Shown here: positions 20,137-29,632 of the stretch, piece after piece
Layout of the letters: each line of letters opens with the position of its first letter
Position numbering within the stretch: the stretch's first letter is position 1
DNA from: Ogataea parapolymorpha DL-1
Lineage: Eukaryota; Ascomycota; Pichiomycetes; Pichiales; Pichiaceae
Length of the DNA: 64,000 nt
Assembly (NCBI RefSeq): GCF_000187245.1
Contig: NC_027862.1
Location: 434,001-498,000, forward strand
Direction: 5' to 3'
Position numbers and translations under genes: made by a program
Notes under the pieces: generated by a model
The model's database searches: none
The model's input: only the letters and a program-made list of their open reading frames with translations
What the model was told of the DNA's origin: nothing

Positions 20137-23100
20137 TTCAGACTATGGTGATTTATTTTAAAACCCATTGCTTCTCGTAGATATTCAAATTGTGGTCTGG
20201 CTAATCCTTTTGTGAATATGTCTGCTATCATATGATGAGTATCCATATGTTTGAGAACGAACTTATTTCTCTGAAGAGTCTCTCTTATATGATGATGTCT
20301 GATATCAATATGCTTTGTTCTTGGATGGGCATGTGGATGATTTGCCAATGATATACAACTAGTGTTATCACTCCAGATAACTGGGATTGATTCCAGTTTT
20401 AGATCTATCTGATTAATCAGTTGATCTAACCATAGAAGTTCTTTGACACCGTCAGATAGTGCTATGTATTCGGCTTCAGTTGTGGATAATGCCACCACTT
20501 CTTGTTTCTTAGACCTCCAAGTTATTGGGGAATCGCCAAGCATAAACACATATCCGGACGTTGACTTTCTATCTTCTTTAGATCCTCCCCAATCTGCATC
20601 TGTATATCCAGTAAGCTTAAATGACTGCCTTCGTTGGTATGTAATGCCCATATTCATAGATCCTTTGAGATATCTCAACAAGTGTTTGACACCACGCATG
20701 TGTTCTTCCAATGGTGTCTGCATATATCTGCTTAAATAAGAGACAGCATATGATATATCAGGCCTTCCCGTATTAGCAGCAAACAATAGCTTCCCCACCA
20801 GGCTGCGATACTCAGTGATATCAGAACCATCCAGAGGAGAGGAATCCATCAAGTAGGTAGAAGATGCAAAAGGAATGTGCACTGGATTGCAGTCCAGCAT
20901 GCCAGTGTGCTGTAGAAGCTGGAAGATATAACTGTGAAGAGACAAATGAACTTGAGAAGAAGTTTGAGTAATGTCCATGCCCAGAAAGCGCTGCACTGGA
21001 CCCAGGTCCTTCATATGAAAATGAGAGGAGAGAAGGTCTTTAGCCCAACGACACGCACGGTCAGATTGACTCAAAAGTAGAAGATCATCAACATACAGAC
21101 CAATAAGAACAACAGAGAACTCCTTAGTAGCAGGTTTCATGTAGACCCCATATTCCGGAAGTGTTTTAACAAAGCCAGCCTTTTGGAGAACAGAATCAAT
21201 TTTCTGGTTCCAACAGAGAGGTGCTTGTTTCAGGCCATAAAGACTTTTCTGCAAGCGACAGACTTTATGTTCCCCACCAGTTTCAATGAACCCTGGTGGT
21301 TGAGACATGTATATCGTTTCACGTAAGTCACCATTGAGAAAGGCGGTTGTGACGTCCATTTGATGAATGGTCAGTCGAAATTGAGCAGCAAGTGCAAGAA
21401 GAATCCGAACACTATCATAACGAATAACCGGACTGAAGGTTTCATGATAGTCAAGACCATTGATCTGGCGGAAGCCTTGAGCAACTAGACGTGCCTTGTA
21501 AGTGGGTGGAGAAGTCCCATCTTTGATAGTGAAAACCCAGCGACATCCAAGAATATGAGAGTGAGCAGGAGGATCCGTAAGAGTCCAGCTGTGATTAGAC
21601 AGTTGGGCATCAATCTCTGTTTGCATAGCCTTGCGCCAATGGTCAGCAGCAGGGAGTTGAAGAGCCTCTTCATGCGTCGTCGGAATAGGTTCCGAGAACT
21701 GAAGCGTGCCAGCAAAGTGGCGTTTCTTCTGAGGTCCGAACAATGCCGGAGAATGCGGACGACGAGTCGGGATAGATGACCTCGGAACAGGAATGAGTGA
21801 TCGTTCAACCGGTATATTGTCACGAGTCCAGGTGAGTAGTCGCGAGGAGGGAGCCGTACACGACTCAGTGTCGGACAGAAGTCTGATGGGAGTTAACGAA
21901 TCACATGAAGACTCGGACGGTTCCTGGATGATTGGAACAGATGGAGGAGTCGTCGACACGATGATGGACGACTCATCAGGGAGGGGAGAGAGCATCCGTG
22001 CAGTGTCAAGCGCATCATCCCAATCCGAAGGAGAAGATGCCGGAGAAGGCGAACTCTCAGGTTGTTGCACGAGCTGGGGTGGAGACAACGAATCCAGGTC
22101 TGACGCATCTGGAAGAATGGGATCGGAGTCAATCTGATTAGGCTCCGGATGAACACCCTGTGTGGACCATAAGCCACCGACCTCTGAAGCATGCAACCGA
22201 GGAGATGATGAAAGAGAGAGATCTTTACCAGGAAAGATTGATTCATGAAATTTGACGTCGTGCGAGATATAGACTTTATTGGCCGGTGGATAAAACACAC
22301 GATACCCCTTATGTTGAGGTCCAAAACCAACAAAGATACACTCAAGGGCAGTATCAGAAAGTTTAGATTCCCGTAGGTGTGAGGGAATAAGTGCGAAGCA
22401 CTGACAGCCAAAAGTATGAAGAAAAGATGGATCAGGTGAGTATCCATACCATTTGGAAAAGGGTGTTTCGGGAGACCGAGTTGAGGGCAGGCGATTAATA
22501 TAGGTCTCCGCCGCTTTGACTGCCTCTGACCAAAAGGAATCAGGAAGCGAAGCTGCCGTAAGAAGAGTACGGGCTTTCTCTTGAAGATATCGATGCATGC
22601 GTTCAACCACTCCATTTTGAGAGGAGTTATACGGAACGGTAAGTTGGTGGTGTATACCTTTGGTAGTCAGAAAGTTAGCCAATGACGTATTGCAGAATTC
22701 ACCTCCATTATCAGTCCGTAGATTAGCCACTCGATATCCAGCTTTACTAAAGTGATTTTCAGCTTGAGTAATGAAGAACTGGATGTGTTCAGAGGACTGG
22801 CTTTTCTTGGCAAGAGGATAAACTTGAACAAATCCAGAGTGGTGATCAACAATGGTTAACATATACCTTTCTCCAGTCCGACTCTCAGGAAAAGGACCAG
22901 AAAGATCCGCACCGATAGTGTGGAGTGGATTAGGAATCACAGACTGACTCTGTTTGGAATACCGTTTGACACCACGACCTTTCTCACACGCACTGCATTG
23001 AAGATGAGAAAGATTTGGGATGCCTAGTTGTCGCATGATGGGTTTAGACGGATGACCAAGCTTTGTGTGAAGTTCCATGCTCGAAGAAAGAGCTTCAGCA

Positions 23101-24281
23101 ACGCAAACGGTGGGAGTGAAACGATAGAGATCATGTCCAATCCCGGATCCAAGTAAATGATGAGTCGAACTCTCATAAATATAGTCCGCTTCAATTGAAA
23201 ATTTGAATCCATGGCGAGCAGCTGCTCTTAGGGACACCAAATTGCGTCGAGCTTCGGGTACATAAAGCACGTCATGTAGGATAAGGTTTCTACCCGTGGT
23301 GGTAATAAACTTGACTTGACCGATACCGGAGACACGTGTCGAAAGCTTACCAATACCCTGAAGGGTACCAGTTGTTGGAGTAAATTCACAAAAATGAGAC
23401 CGATTATTCGATATATGTGAAGTAGCACCACTGTCTAGCCAGTATTGATGAATATCGACTGGACCAATAGCACTAGATGACATCATGCCCCAGGATTTCT
23501 CTTGAGGTGGTCCGGATAGTTTCTGAACATCGGAAACAGGAATAGGACACTGGGGAAAAGAATGACCTGAATGACCACATCTTGAGCATCCCTTTGACTT
23601 GGGAGTCTTATGATGTGGGGTCCGTTTCGTGAGGTGTTTCACAGTAAAAGCTGAGCTCGAGGGCGGACCAGTCATGCTCATCTCTTGCTGTTTGAAAACT
23701 GTCAACAAGTGAGCAGCGCTCGTAGAGAAATCATGGTCTCGATAAAGGAGATCTTGGCCCTTCGTATTACCACTGAGAGAAATGGCAGCATAACAGATAA
23801 TTTCGGACGCAGTATATCTACGGATATGATTGTCGTAGAAATCTTCAAGAGCTTCAATAACGTCCCTGTTAGGCTGGGAGGTGGTCAAGACATTTAAAAG
23901 TCGACCAATGGCAACACATTTGTCAAATGGGTTAGACGCACCATATAATTGAGAATATCTCTGGATTGCAGCCAATCCATGAAGTGGCACTTCTTTCCGA
24001 ACGCGTGCGGAAACAGTTTGTTGTATAACAACATACAACAAATCATTAAGATCAGCTTCAGTAACATCTTCCTCGTAGATAACTGAAGGGTCACGAAATT
24101 CACCCGTAGTAAAGAATGAGTCAAGACCAGGGGCACGTGTCATAAGAAAGTCCATGATATGTTGATGCCACGTAAAGTAGTTACTTGAGCCTTGAAGTTT
24201 GTTTTCTTCTTCAAGACGCCAAGTGAGCAACATTGAGCTCATAACCTGTTGAATTGTTGCTTTTGTAACTCTACGTTCCAT
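20133..24281 (-). CDS. Retrotransposon Gag-Pol polyprotein, single frame
   Basis: 1382 aa without frameshift or internal stop. Order: Gag (about 1-230), CCHC zinc knuckle C232-x2-C-x4-H-x4-C245, aspartic protease with DSGATS at 283-288, integrase HHCC finger (H404, H410, C429, C432), integrase catalytic triad D459, D524 (RTDNGGEF) and E560 (NGVVER), a Ser/Pro-rich linker (about 685-840), reverse transcriptase with YVDD at 1063-1066, and RNase H (YTDADWGGSKEDRKSTSGY from 1226, SKKQEVVALSTTEAEY). Protease-integrase-RT-RNase H order defines the copia superfamily. The first ATG (24281) lies inside the 5' LTR, about 65 bp downstream of a TATA box, so Gag's first eleven or so codons are LTR sequence and the primer site is also coding. 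All catalytic residues are present. Confidence 0.95.
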   Translation of the reverse strand: MERRVTKATIQQVMSSMLLTWRLEEENKLQGSSNYFTWHQHIMDFLMTRAPGLDSFFTTGEFRDPSVIYEEDVTEADLNDLLYVVIQQTVSARVRKEVPLHGLAAIQRYSQLYGASNPFDKCVAIGRLLNVLTTSQPNRDVIEALEDFYDNHIRRYTASEIICYAAISLSGNTKGQDLLYRDHDFSTSAAHLLTVFKQQEMSMTGPPSSSAFTVKHLTKRTPHHKTPKSKGCSRCGHSGHSFPQCPIPVSDVQKLSGPPQEKSWGMMSSSAIGPVDIHQYWLDSGATSHISNNRSHFCEFTPTTGTLQGIGKLSTRVSGIGQVKFITTTGRNLILHDVLYVPEARRNLVSLRAAARHGFKFSIEADYIYESSTHHLLGSGIGHDLYRFTPTVCVAEALSSSMELHTKLGHPSKPIMRQLGIPNLSHLQCSACEKGRGVKRYSKQSQSVIPNPLHTIGADLSGPFPESRTGERYMLTIVDHHSGFVQVYPLAKKSQSSEHIQFFITQAENHFSKAGYRVANLRTDNGGEFCNTSLANFLTTKGIHHQLTVPYNSSQNGVVERMHRYLQEKARTLLTAASLPDSFWSEAVKAAETYINRLPSTRSPETPFSKWYGYSPDPSFLHTFGCQCFALIPSHLRESKLSDTALECIFVGFGPQHKGYRVFYPPANKVYISHDVKFHESIFPGKDLSLSSSPRLHASEVGGLWSTQGVHPEPNQIDSDPILPDASDLDSLSPPQLVQQPESSPSPASSPSDWDDALDTARMLSPLPDESSIIVSTTPPSVPIIQEPSESSCDSLTPIRLLSDTESCTAPSSRLLTWTRDNIPVERSLIPVPRSSIPTRRPHSPALFGPQKKRHFAGTLQFSEPIPTTHEEALQLPAADHWRKAMQTEIDAQLSNHSWTLTDPPAHSHILGCRWVFTIKDGTSPPTYKARLVAQGFRQINGLDYHETFSPVIRYDSVRILLALAAQFRLTIHQMDVTTAFLNGDLRETIYMSQPPGFIETGGEHKVCRLQKSLYGLKQAPLCWNQKIDSVLQKAGFVKTLPEYGVYMKPATKEFSVVLIGLYVDDLLLLSQSDRACRWAKDLLSSHFHMKDLGPVQRFLGMDITQTSSQVHLSLHSYIFQLLQHTGMLDCNPVHIPFASSTYLMDSSPLDGSDITEYRSLVGKLLFAANTGRPDISYAVSYLSRYMQTPLEEHMRGVKHLLRYLKGSMNMGITYQRRQSFKLTGYTDADWGGSKEDRKSTSGYVFMLGDSPITWRSKKQEVVALSTTEAEYIALSDGVKELLWLDQLINQIDLKLESIPVIWSDNTSCISLANHPHAHPRTKHIDIRHHHIRETLQRNKFVLKHMDTHHMIADIFTKGLARPQFEYLREAMGFKINHHSLN
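24235..24246 (-). other. Primer binding site, half-tRNA(iMet) type
   Basis: Directly after the 5' LTR the element reads GGTTATGAGCTC. This is complementary (with one G-U pair against the S. cerevisiae sequence) to the anticodon stem-loop of initiator tRNA-Met rather than to its 3' end. Ty5 and copia use the same cleaved half-tRNA primer. Confidence 0.85.
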
Positions 24282-24510
24282 TATTATGTAGTGTTGTTTC
24301 TTCTTAAAAAAAAAACCTCAATCTTAAGTCTTACATATTGTTTCCTTTTATAGTTTTAGAATCTTCAGCTTCTTGAAACCATTCTAAAACATCATTACCT
24401 AATCAGAATTCTGATAACGAATTCTTATTGTTAATGCAGGAACAATGTATGCATGATCTGAGCCGCACATCGTGGATGACGTAATCATATCTGAATTACT
24501 TATTCCAACA
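24247..24510 (-). repeat. 5' LTR of the retrotransposon
   Basis: 264 bp, the promoter-bearing copy in element orientation, identical to the copy at 19862-20125. It also encodes the first codons of Gag. Confidence 0.95.
24345..24352 (-). promoter_or_regulatory. TATA box in the 5' LTR
   Basis: TATAAAAG in element orientation, about 65 bp upstream of the Gag ATG and the only strong TATA in the LTR. Confidence 0.6.
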
Positions 24511-24515
24511 CTTCT

Positions 24516-24959
24516 GACTAGTACAGACAAAACGCTCTAATCGTATATTCCTGTTGTGTTGTGTAGTTCGAAAAATACAATTTTTAAAAAACTTATGTAA
24601 TCGATTAGTAATTATCATTTCTGAGCGTTTAGCCAAATCAGACGCTGTCAAGAAGTTACTGTGACAAAAATAAAATTGTCACATATTTAATTTGAATTCA
24701 CATTGAATTGATACCATCGCTCAAAAGCTCCTGACACGCGAACAATTTGATTGTTCTTAATTGGCTCATTTCAAATTTTGCTATAAGCGCTATCATAGGA
24801 ACACTCACAATTAACAGTTTGAGAACTCTTTTGTCCCGAATTCCTGATCAGGCACTCACAAGACTTTTAGAGCGTATTGCAAGTTTGATTATTACTCTAA
24901 GGTACCCGATTATTGGAAACCAACTTGAGGTGAGCGCCACAGGTTACAAAATTTGAGAC
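24516..24959 (+). promoter_or_regulatory. Upstream region of HYM1, retrotransposon-proximal
   Basis: About 440 bp between the target duplication and the HYM1 ATG. It is AT-rich without a distinct motif. The element's 5' LTR is the side facing HYM1 and is transcribed away from it. Confidence 0.4.
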
Positions 24960-26105
24960 ATGGCATTTCTTTTCAAACGGAACCCCAAGAGCCCAGTTGA
25001 ACTGGTAAGGGCGATGAATGACCACCTCACTAAATTGGAAACGGTAAGCGATGGGAAGAAAGCACAGGACGAAATAACAAGATACCTGATGTCTATTAAA
25101 GGGATATTGACTGGGAGAGGGGACGAGTCAAATGGTGTCTTACCAGACTCACAGCCAGATCAAATTGCTCAGCTAGCACATGAGATTTACAGTACGGATT
25201 GCTTATATCTTTTGATCCAAAATCTGCCCTTGATTGAGTTTGACGCGCGCAAAATTGTGAGTTTGTTATTCACATCACTTTTGAGACGAAAAATTGTCAA
25301 TCGGTCGCCTACAGTCGACCATCTCCTGCAAAGACCTCAAATATTAATTCTGTTAATGAAAGGGCCAGAGAATTCCGAAATCTCAATTAACACCGGGCAT
25401 ATGCTGCGCGAGGCAATTAAGTACGAGCAAATTGCAAGATACCTCATCTTCAAACCCATTTTCTGGAATTATTTTGATTATTGTGAATATGGTTCATTTG
25501 AAACATCAACAGAAGCATTTCTAACTTTAAATGACTTTTTGACTACCCACAAACTGGTCGCTAGTGAATTCTTCAACTCCAATTTAAACAAATTTATTGA
25601 CAGAATCAACAGGTTAATAGTGTCCCCGAATTATGTCACAAAAAGACAATCGGTGAAACTGCTCGCCCAGCTCATTTTAGATAAGCCTAACTACAACCTT
25701 ATGACTACTTACGTGAACTCGCCGCATAATCTGAAGTTGATCATGATCCTTCTGGGTGACAAATCTAAAAACGTACAATTTGAATCATTCAATGTATTCA
25801 AAATATTCATTGCCAACCCAAGAAAATCGAAAAGCATAATTGAAATACTGACGAAAAATCGTGAGCGCCTCTTGCAATTTCTGAGAACCTTTGCGAATGA
25901 TAGGAAGGAAGATGAACTATTCACAGTGGAGCGCAATTTTGTCATTGAACAAATAGAAAACTTGCCGAGGTTGGTTCAGTTGCAGAACGTGAACGCGAAG
26001 GGTACGGAAACGGACATACAAGGAGGCAATAAAGGGTTACAGAACATGCCACCATTATCAAACGATGGGATCCCTGATTCAAAATACAATCATAAAAAGA
26101 ACTGA
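24960..26105 (+). CDS. HYM1: Hym1/Mo25-family scaffold protein
   Basis: 381-aa armadillo-like helical repeat protein. The N-terminus MAFLFKRNPKSPVELV and the core segment NTGHMLREAIKYEQIARYLIF are signatures of Mo25/Hym1. These proteins hold NDR/LATS or GCK-family kinases in active form; in yeast Hym1 works in the RAM network (Cbk1-Mob2-Kic1-Tao3-Sog2) for daughter-cell separation and polarity. Length is close to the S. cerevisiae protein (399 aa). The last 30 residues are a low-complexity tail. It is convergent with VPS36, whose stop lies 91 bp away, and is the first gene beyond the gene desert. Confidence 0.93.
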   Translation: MAFLFKRNPKSPVELVRAMNDHLTKLETVSDGKKAQDEITRYLMSIKGILTGRGDESNGVLPDSQPDQIAQLAHEIYSTDCLYLLIQNLPLIEFDARKIVSLLFTSLLRRKIVNRSPTVDHLLQRPQILILLMKGPENSEISINTGHMLREAIKYEQIARYLIFKPIFWNYFDYCEYGSFETSTEAFLTLNDFLTTHKLVASEFFNSNLNKFIDRINRLIVSPNYVTKRQSVKLLAQLILDKPNYNLMTTYVNSPHNLKLIMILLGDKSKNVQFESFNVFKIFIANPRKSKSIIEILTKNRERLLQFLRTFANDRKEDELFTVERNFVIEQIENLPRLVQLQNVNAKGTETDIQGGNKGLQNMPPLSNDGIPDSKYNHKKN

Positions 26106-26196
26106 ATATTTTGTCTGGAGGATTCCAAAAATTGATATTATCATTACTTACTGATACAATGTTGGAGTTTGCGTGAGGACATTGATGTACTTAGCA

Positions 26197-27987
26197 TTAG
26201 GCCCTAAAGTGAATAATCTCGTTCCTGAAATATTTTTCACCTTGTAGAGTTGAATCGACACACAGAACACCATCTCGAGTCAGTACGTTTAGGACCGATT
26301 GAAGTAAAAGTAAATTCGTCTGTATTGAACACATATTCTGAAACTCTAAGGCAGAATAGCCTCCAGATACGCCAGACTCTAGAACCTCTAAAATTGATCT
26401 CGAAATGGATTTGGCATTCATCGTCGAGGAACAGATAGCATAAAGCGAGCGAGCCTTTTCAGTTGTCTCCCCCGCTGTTTTCCCCTCTACCTTTTGAAGA
26501 GATTGTAGCTGTAACTCGATGAGCTGCAGATCAGGATTGTATCGCTTAAGGGAGACCGTTGCAAGAAGGAAGTTGTGAGGAGAAACTGAATAAAATCCTT
26601 TTCTTTTATTGAAGAGACAGTAGAGATCAAGGGCCGTGACTAATCCATTTTTGTCTCTGAGTATATTTTCCTGAATGATAAAATCGTACACTTGTCGAGA
26701 AAGTTCTTCCACGTAAAGAGACGACCCAGCTTGTGTGCCACCCGCTTGTTTAAGTAAATTGAGTGACTCGACAGTATAAAAGTCATTAGCTTCATTAATA
26801 GTTTCACGATCGTCAAGTAGATTTCCCAGTAACTTCAAGGAATTTCTGGACCGCGAGAGAAGCTCGACTGCATGACCAACTTCCTTATCTACTGTTTTAC
26901 TGCTCATCAACATTCGCCTATAGTCGTCTCCAATCTTTGCCAAATCCTTGCTTTTATCCATCAAGTTCTGTAGGTCTCCGAGCGAGCTGTTGAGAAATGT
27001 GGAAACTTCACTATTTTTTAAAGAAGTCAGCGTTTCCAGTCCATGAATACCAGCGCGTTTTTCAGTGGACTCAAAATTCAAAGTCGAGGTCATGTTCGAT
27101 GGTGTTGACTGAATGTCGGTATCAGTTGGAGAACAATATCGTGCCACTTTCAAAGCACCAGCATTGACCTGATATCTTGAATCTGCATGTAACCATTTGG
27201 CTTGTCCGAGAGCAAACTTCAGCTTGTCATAAAAAGTTCGAGCGCCTCCATTTCTAAAGCTTAGCTTGAAACTGAACTGATCTATGCCATCAATTTTAAC
27301 TGATAGACAAAAAATCGGTTTTGACTTTGATGATATTGCATTCGGTAGATCATGTTTCTGTGAGTCCAAACTCCCACTTGTCTGCAACTGCAATCTATTG
27401 GCAGGATGGTTTGTGCAGATCATTGGATTGGAACTACTGTTATCATAGCCCCTCTTGTAAGCTTTCGATCGAGAATTGTTTTGCTTCTCAACTTTGAGCT
27501 TATTGAGCTCGTAGACGTTGGCGCTAACTCCGCAAACTTCACATTTGGGAACATTCAGCCCCGATACCACCTTCAGATCACATTTATTTAAATGAGAACA
27601 TATGGGGCAGTCCCAATCAAGAGTGTTATGGACCGTATCATACTCTAGATCTGGAGATAATTTAGTCAAAGTTAAAAGGATTTTTGGACTTGATCTCATG
27701 AATCCTGCTTGAAATTGAAGGTTTTCGATGTAGGCTAGATTCAATGACAAACCTACGTTCTTCTCTAAAGCCTCATTGGATGTAAATGGGACATAGATGA
27801 GGCGCAAATTTGTTAGATATAGTCGGCCGTTTTGATAGTTCTCGATTTTCGAGTTTCCCAAATACAAACCAACATTCGTTCCAAGAAACAAGTTCCTTTC
27901 ACTTGAGGAGCATATTGGCCTACCTCCATTGCTCAACTGCACGTACTCCCAGAATTCCGAAGTGAATTGAAACCTTTGTACCTGCAT
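26197..27987 (-). CDS. VPS36: ESCRT-II subunit Vps36
   Basis: 596 aa. ESCRT-II (Vps22-Vps25-Vps36) sorts ubiquitinated cargo into multivesicular bodies. The N-terminal GLUE (split PH) domain starts near residue 8 (FTSEFWEYVQL, NLFLGTNVGLYLG, NGRLYLTNLRLIYVPF). An NZF zinc finger is inserted in it at about residues 125-155 (WDCPICSHLN with CxxC, then CEVCG with a second CxxC). The C-terminal winged-helix half contains LYVEELSRQVYDFI and closes with the typical EKYFRNEIIHF. Only one NZF is apparent, whereas the S. cerevisiae protein has two; a degenerate second finger cannot be excluded. Divergent from INN1. Confidence 0.92.
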   Translation of the reverse strand: MQVQRFQFTSEFWEYVQLSNGGRPICSSSERNLFLGTNVGLYLGNSKIENYQNGRLYLTNLRLIYVPFTSNEALEKNVGLSLNLAYIENLQFQAGFMRSSPKILLTLTKLSPDLEYDTVHNTLDWDCPICSHLNKCDLKVVSGLNVPKCEVCGVSANVYELNKLKVEKQNNSRSKAYKRGYDNSSSNPMICTNHPANRLQLQTSGSLDSQKHDLPNAISSKSKPIFCLSVKIDGIDQFSFKLSFRNGGARTFYDKLKFALGQAKWLHADSRYQVNAGALKVARYCSPTDTDIQSTPSNMTSTLNFESTEKRAGIHGLETLTSLKNSEVSTFLNSSLGDLQNLMDKSKDLAKIGDDYRRMLMSSKTVDKEVGHAVELLSRSRNSLKLLGNLLDDRETINEANDFYTVESLNLLKQAGGTQAGSSLYVEELSRQVYDFIIQENILRDKNGLVTALDLYCLFNKRKGFYSVSPHNFLLATVSLKRYNPDLQLIELQLQSLQKVEGKTAGETTEKARSLYAICSSTMNAKSISRSILEVLESGVSGGYSALEFQNMCSIQTNLLLLQSVLNVLTRDGVLCVDSTLQGEKYFRNEIIHFRA

Positions 27988-28343
27988 GAATTTTAGTTTT
28001 CTTGTCTAGATTGGTTGAGGACAATTGATCGGCAAATCCTTGTTTAAGTGCAAGGATGCAAAGATTAGCTTCAATAAAAAAAGAAAGGAGACCTCCGTGA
28101 CCTGTCAATCCCATTAATGCCCTGTCAAACAGGGTTGTGCGTTTGTCTATGAAGTAAGGAGCTTAATACATTCAAACAGCCGCCATTTGTGTCCGGGGCT
28201 TTCCAAGCTAACTTTTATTCATTCTTTTTGGTAAGTTGTAACGTAGAATCCCAACTGGGAAAAAGATCAACATTACAAAATAAGATATGAGTAAGCTGTC
28301 ATCTTAATTTTTCTTTACTCGAAGACTTGCTTAATATTTGCCC

Positions 28344-29606
28344 ATGAATGACTCATTCCGATCATCAAAAATGAACAATGTAAGACTGTATCAACCAAGT
28401 AATCAACTAGTAATCATTGTTTCCAAAGCACAAGATTTACCCAACAGGAAAAAGCTTGACAAGCAATCTCCTTACTGCGTTGCGCGAATACAGGATCAAG
28501 TTCAAAAAACAAAGATTGTACCCCGAGGTGGTCAGAATCCACATTTCGACGATGAGTTGTGGTTTTCGCTCGACAACGTTGAAGAAACAACCGTGAATTT
28601 CATTGTTTACCACCAGATGAAAAAAGATTCCGAACTTGTTTGTAAGGCCGACATAGATTTCACACCCGCTCTCCGCAGATCATCCAAGGAGGGCTATGAT
28701 AACTGGTTTCCTCTGAGCTATAACGGAAGGCCAGCAGGAAAAATTTATTTAGAAATGACTTATTATTCCTCGTCTAAAGACGTGCCTGCTCATGTTGAAC
28801 CTTTGACCAAACTGCGGATGGCTTCATCTGCTCTATCACACAATATTCCTTCTACTCAACCAACACAGGCAACACAACCTTCCAACTGTGATGGTGAGAA
28901 GTTCAAGGAGTTGAATGATAATGATGAAGACAGAGAGGTAAAACGAGCAGGCCGATTTTCGCATATGAGTCAGTCATTCGAGACGGAGCAGAGCGCTATA
29001 CAAAGGTTTGTTAAAAATGCCTGGAAGTTTTCGTCTCCCTTCAACAAGCCCGTCACGCAGGCCAGTGTGGCGGATTTAAAAGGTCCTGCACGTCAGCCTC
29101 AAACACACTTGCTAACGCATAAACTATTTGAAGATTCAAGTGATGAAGATGAGCTCGAATCAGCAAATTATTGTGATAGCGCAAAGGAAAATCAAGCTGA
29201 GGCACACACAAATCCCAGCAATATTGAGGCATTACGAATGGGAAAAATATTTTTATCAAATCTGGTTTTCGACTTTGACAAACGAGAAAACTCAGGTAAA
29301 GATAACAGTGAACCTCAAAGTAATTCAGAACACACATTTCCTTTGTCAGAAGACAAGGAAGTTGCAGTCCGCGTGGTGAGTTCCGACGTAGACCAAGAAG
29401 GTATTGCACCTGAGCCACCATCTCATAGAGTCCCTTTGACACAAATGAATCGTCCAATTTACCCCACTGACTCTAAAAGAGCATATCATAGAAAGAGCAA
29501 CGAATATTTGGGCTCCAATTGTTCTCGCAATCCCAATCAAGATTATGATCAACGCAAATCAAACCTTTCGTACTCACAAATCAGAAAGCTTCAAAGGAAA
29601 CGATAA
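28344..29606 (+). CDS. INN1: C2-domain cytokinesis protein Inn1/Fic1
   Basis: 420 aa from the ATG at 28344. A C2 domain fills residues ~15-130: LVIIVSKAQDLPNRKKLDKQ, SPYCVARI, NPHFDDELWFSL, DSELVCKADID, GKIYLEMTYY. The rest is disordered and polar with a few proline motifs that could bind the SH3 domains of Hof1/Cyk3. Inn1 couples actomyosin-ring contraction to membrane ingression and chitin-synthase activation at the bud neck. Length matches S. cerevisiae Inn1 (409 aa). The frame is open two codons further upstream (to a TTG at 28338), but the ATG is preferred. The 356-bp spacer to VPS36 holds both promoters. The 3' end converges with RPC31, with 26 bp between stops. Confidence 0.85.
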   Translation: MNDSFRSSKMNNVRLYQPSNQLVIIVSKAQDLPNRKKLDKQSPYCVARIQDQVQKTKIVPRGGQNPHFDDELWFSLDNVEETTVNFIVYHQMKKDSELVCKADIDFTPALRRSSKEGYDNWFPLSYNGRPAGKIYLEMTYYSSSKDVPAHVEPLTKLRMASSALSHNIPSTQPTQATQPSNCDGEKFKELNDNDEDREVKRAGRFSHMSQSFETEQSAIQRFVKNAWKFSSPFNKPVTQASVADLKGPARQPQTHLLTHKLFEDSSDEDELESANYCDSAKENQAEAHTNPSNIEALRMGKIFLSNLVFDFDKRENSGKDNSEPQSNSEHTFPLSEDKEVAVRVVSSDVDQEGIAPEPPSHRVPLTQMNRPIYPTDSKRAYHRKSNEYLGSNCSRNPNQDYDQRKSNLSYSQIRKLQRKR

Positions 29607-29632
29607 TAATGAGTCTTTACTTCAATGAATCG

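Larger units (their letters stand above)
19862..24510 (-). mobile_element. Full-length Ty5/copia-type (Pseudoviridae) retrotransposon
   Basis: A 4649-bp element in reverse orientation, bounded by two 264-bp LTRs that I read as identical base for base and by a perfect 5-bp target duplication CTTCT (19857-19861 and 24511-24515). It has one uninterrupted Gag-Pol frame, a primer binding site matching the anticodon arm of initiator tRNA-Met and a polypurine tract abutting the 3' LTR. The single frame plus half-tRNA primer is the organisation of Ty5 and Drosophila copia, not Ty1 (frameshift, full 3'-end primer). Identical LTRs mean a recent insertion and probable competence. It sits at the edge of an LTR-rich gene desert, as Ty5 relatives do. 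Confidence 0.95.

Noticed and set aside
21793..22137. 114-codon forward ORF opposite the retrotransposon Gag-Pol frame
   Set aside because: Antisense shadow of the Ser/Pro-rich linker of Gag-Pol; its Ser/Asp/Glu-rich composition is produced by the opposite strand.
12741..24515. A Saccharomyces-type point centromere (CDEI-CDEII-CDEIII)
   Set aside because: CDEI-like sites exist, but I found no CDEIII-like CCGAA element at the required spacing across an AT-rich CDEII.
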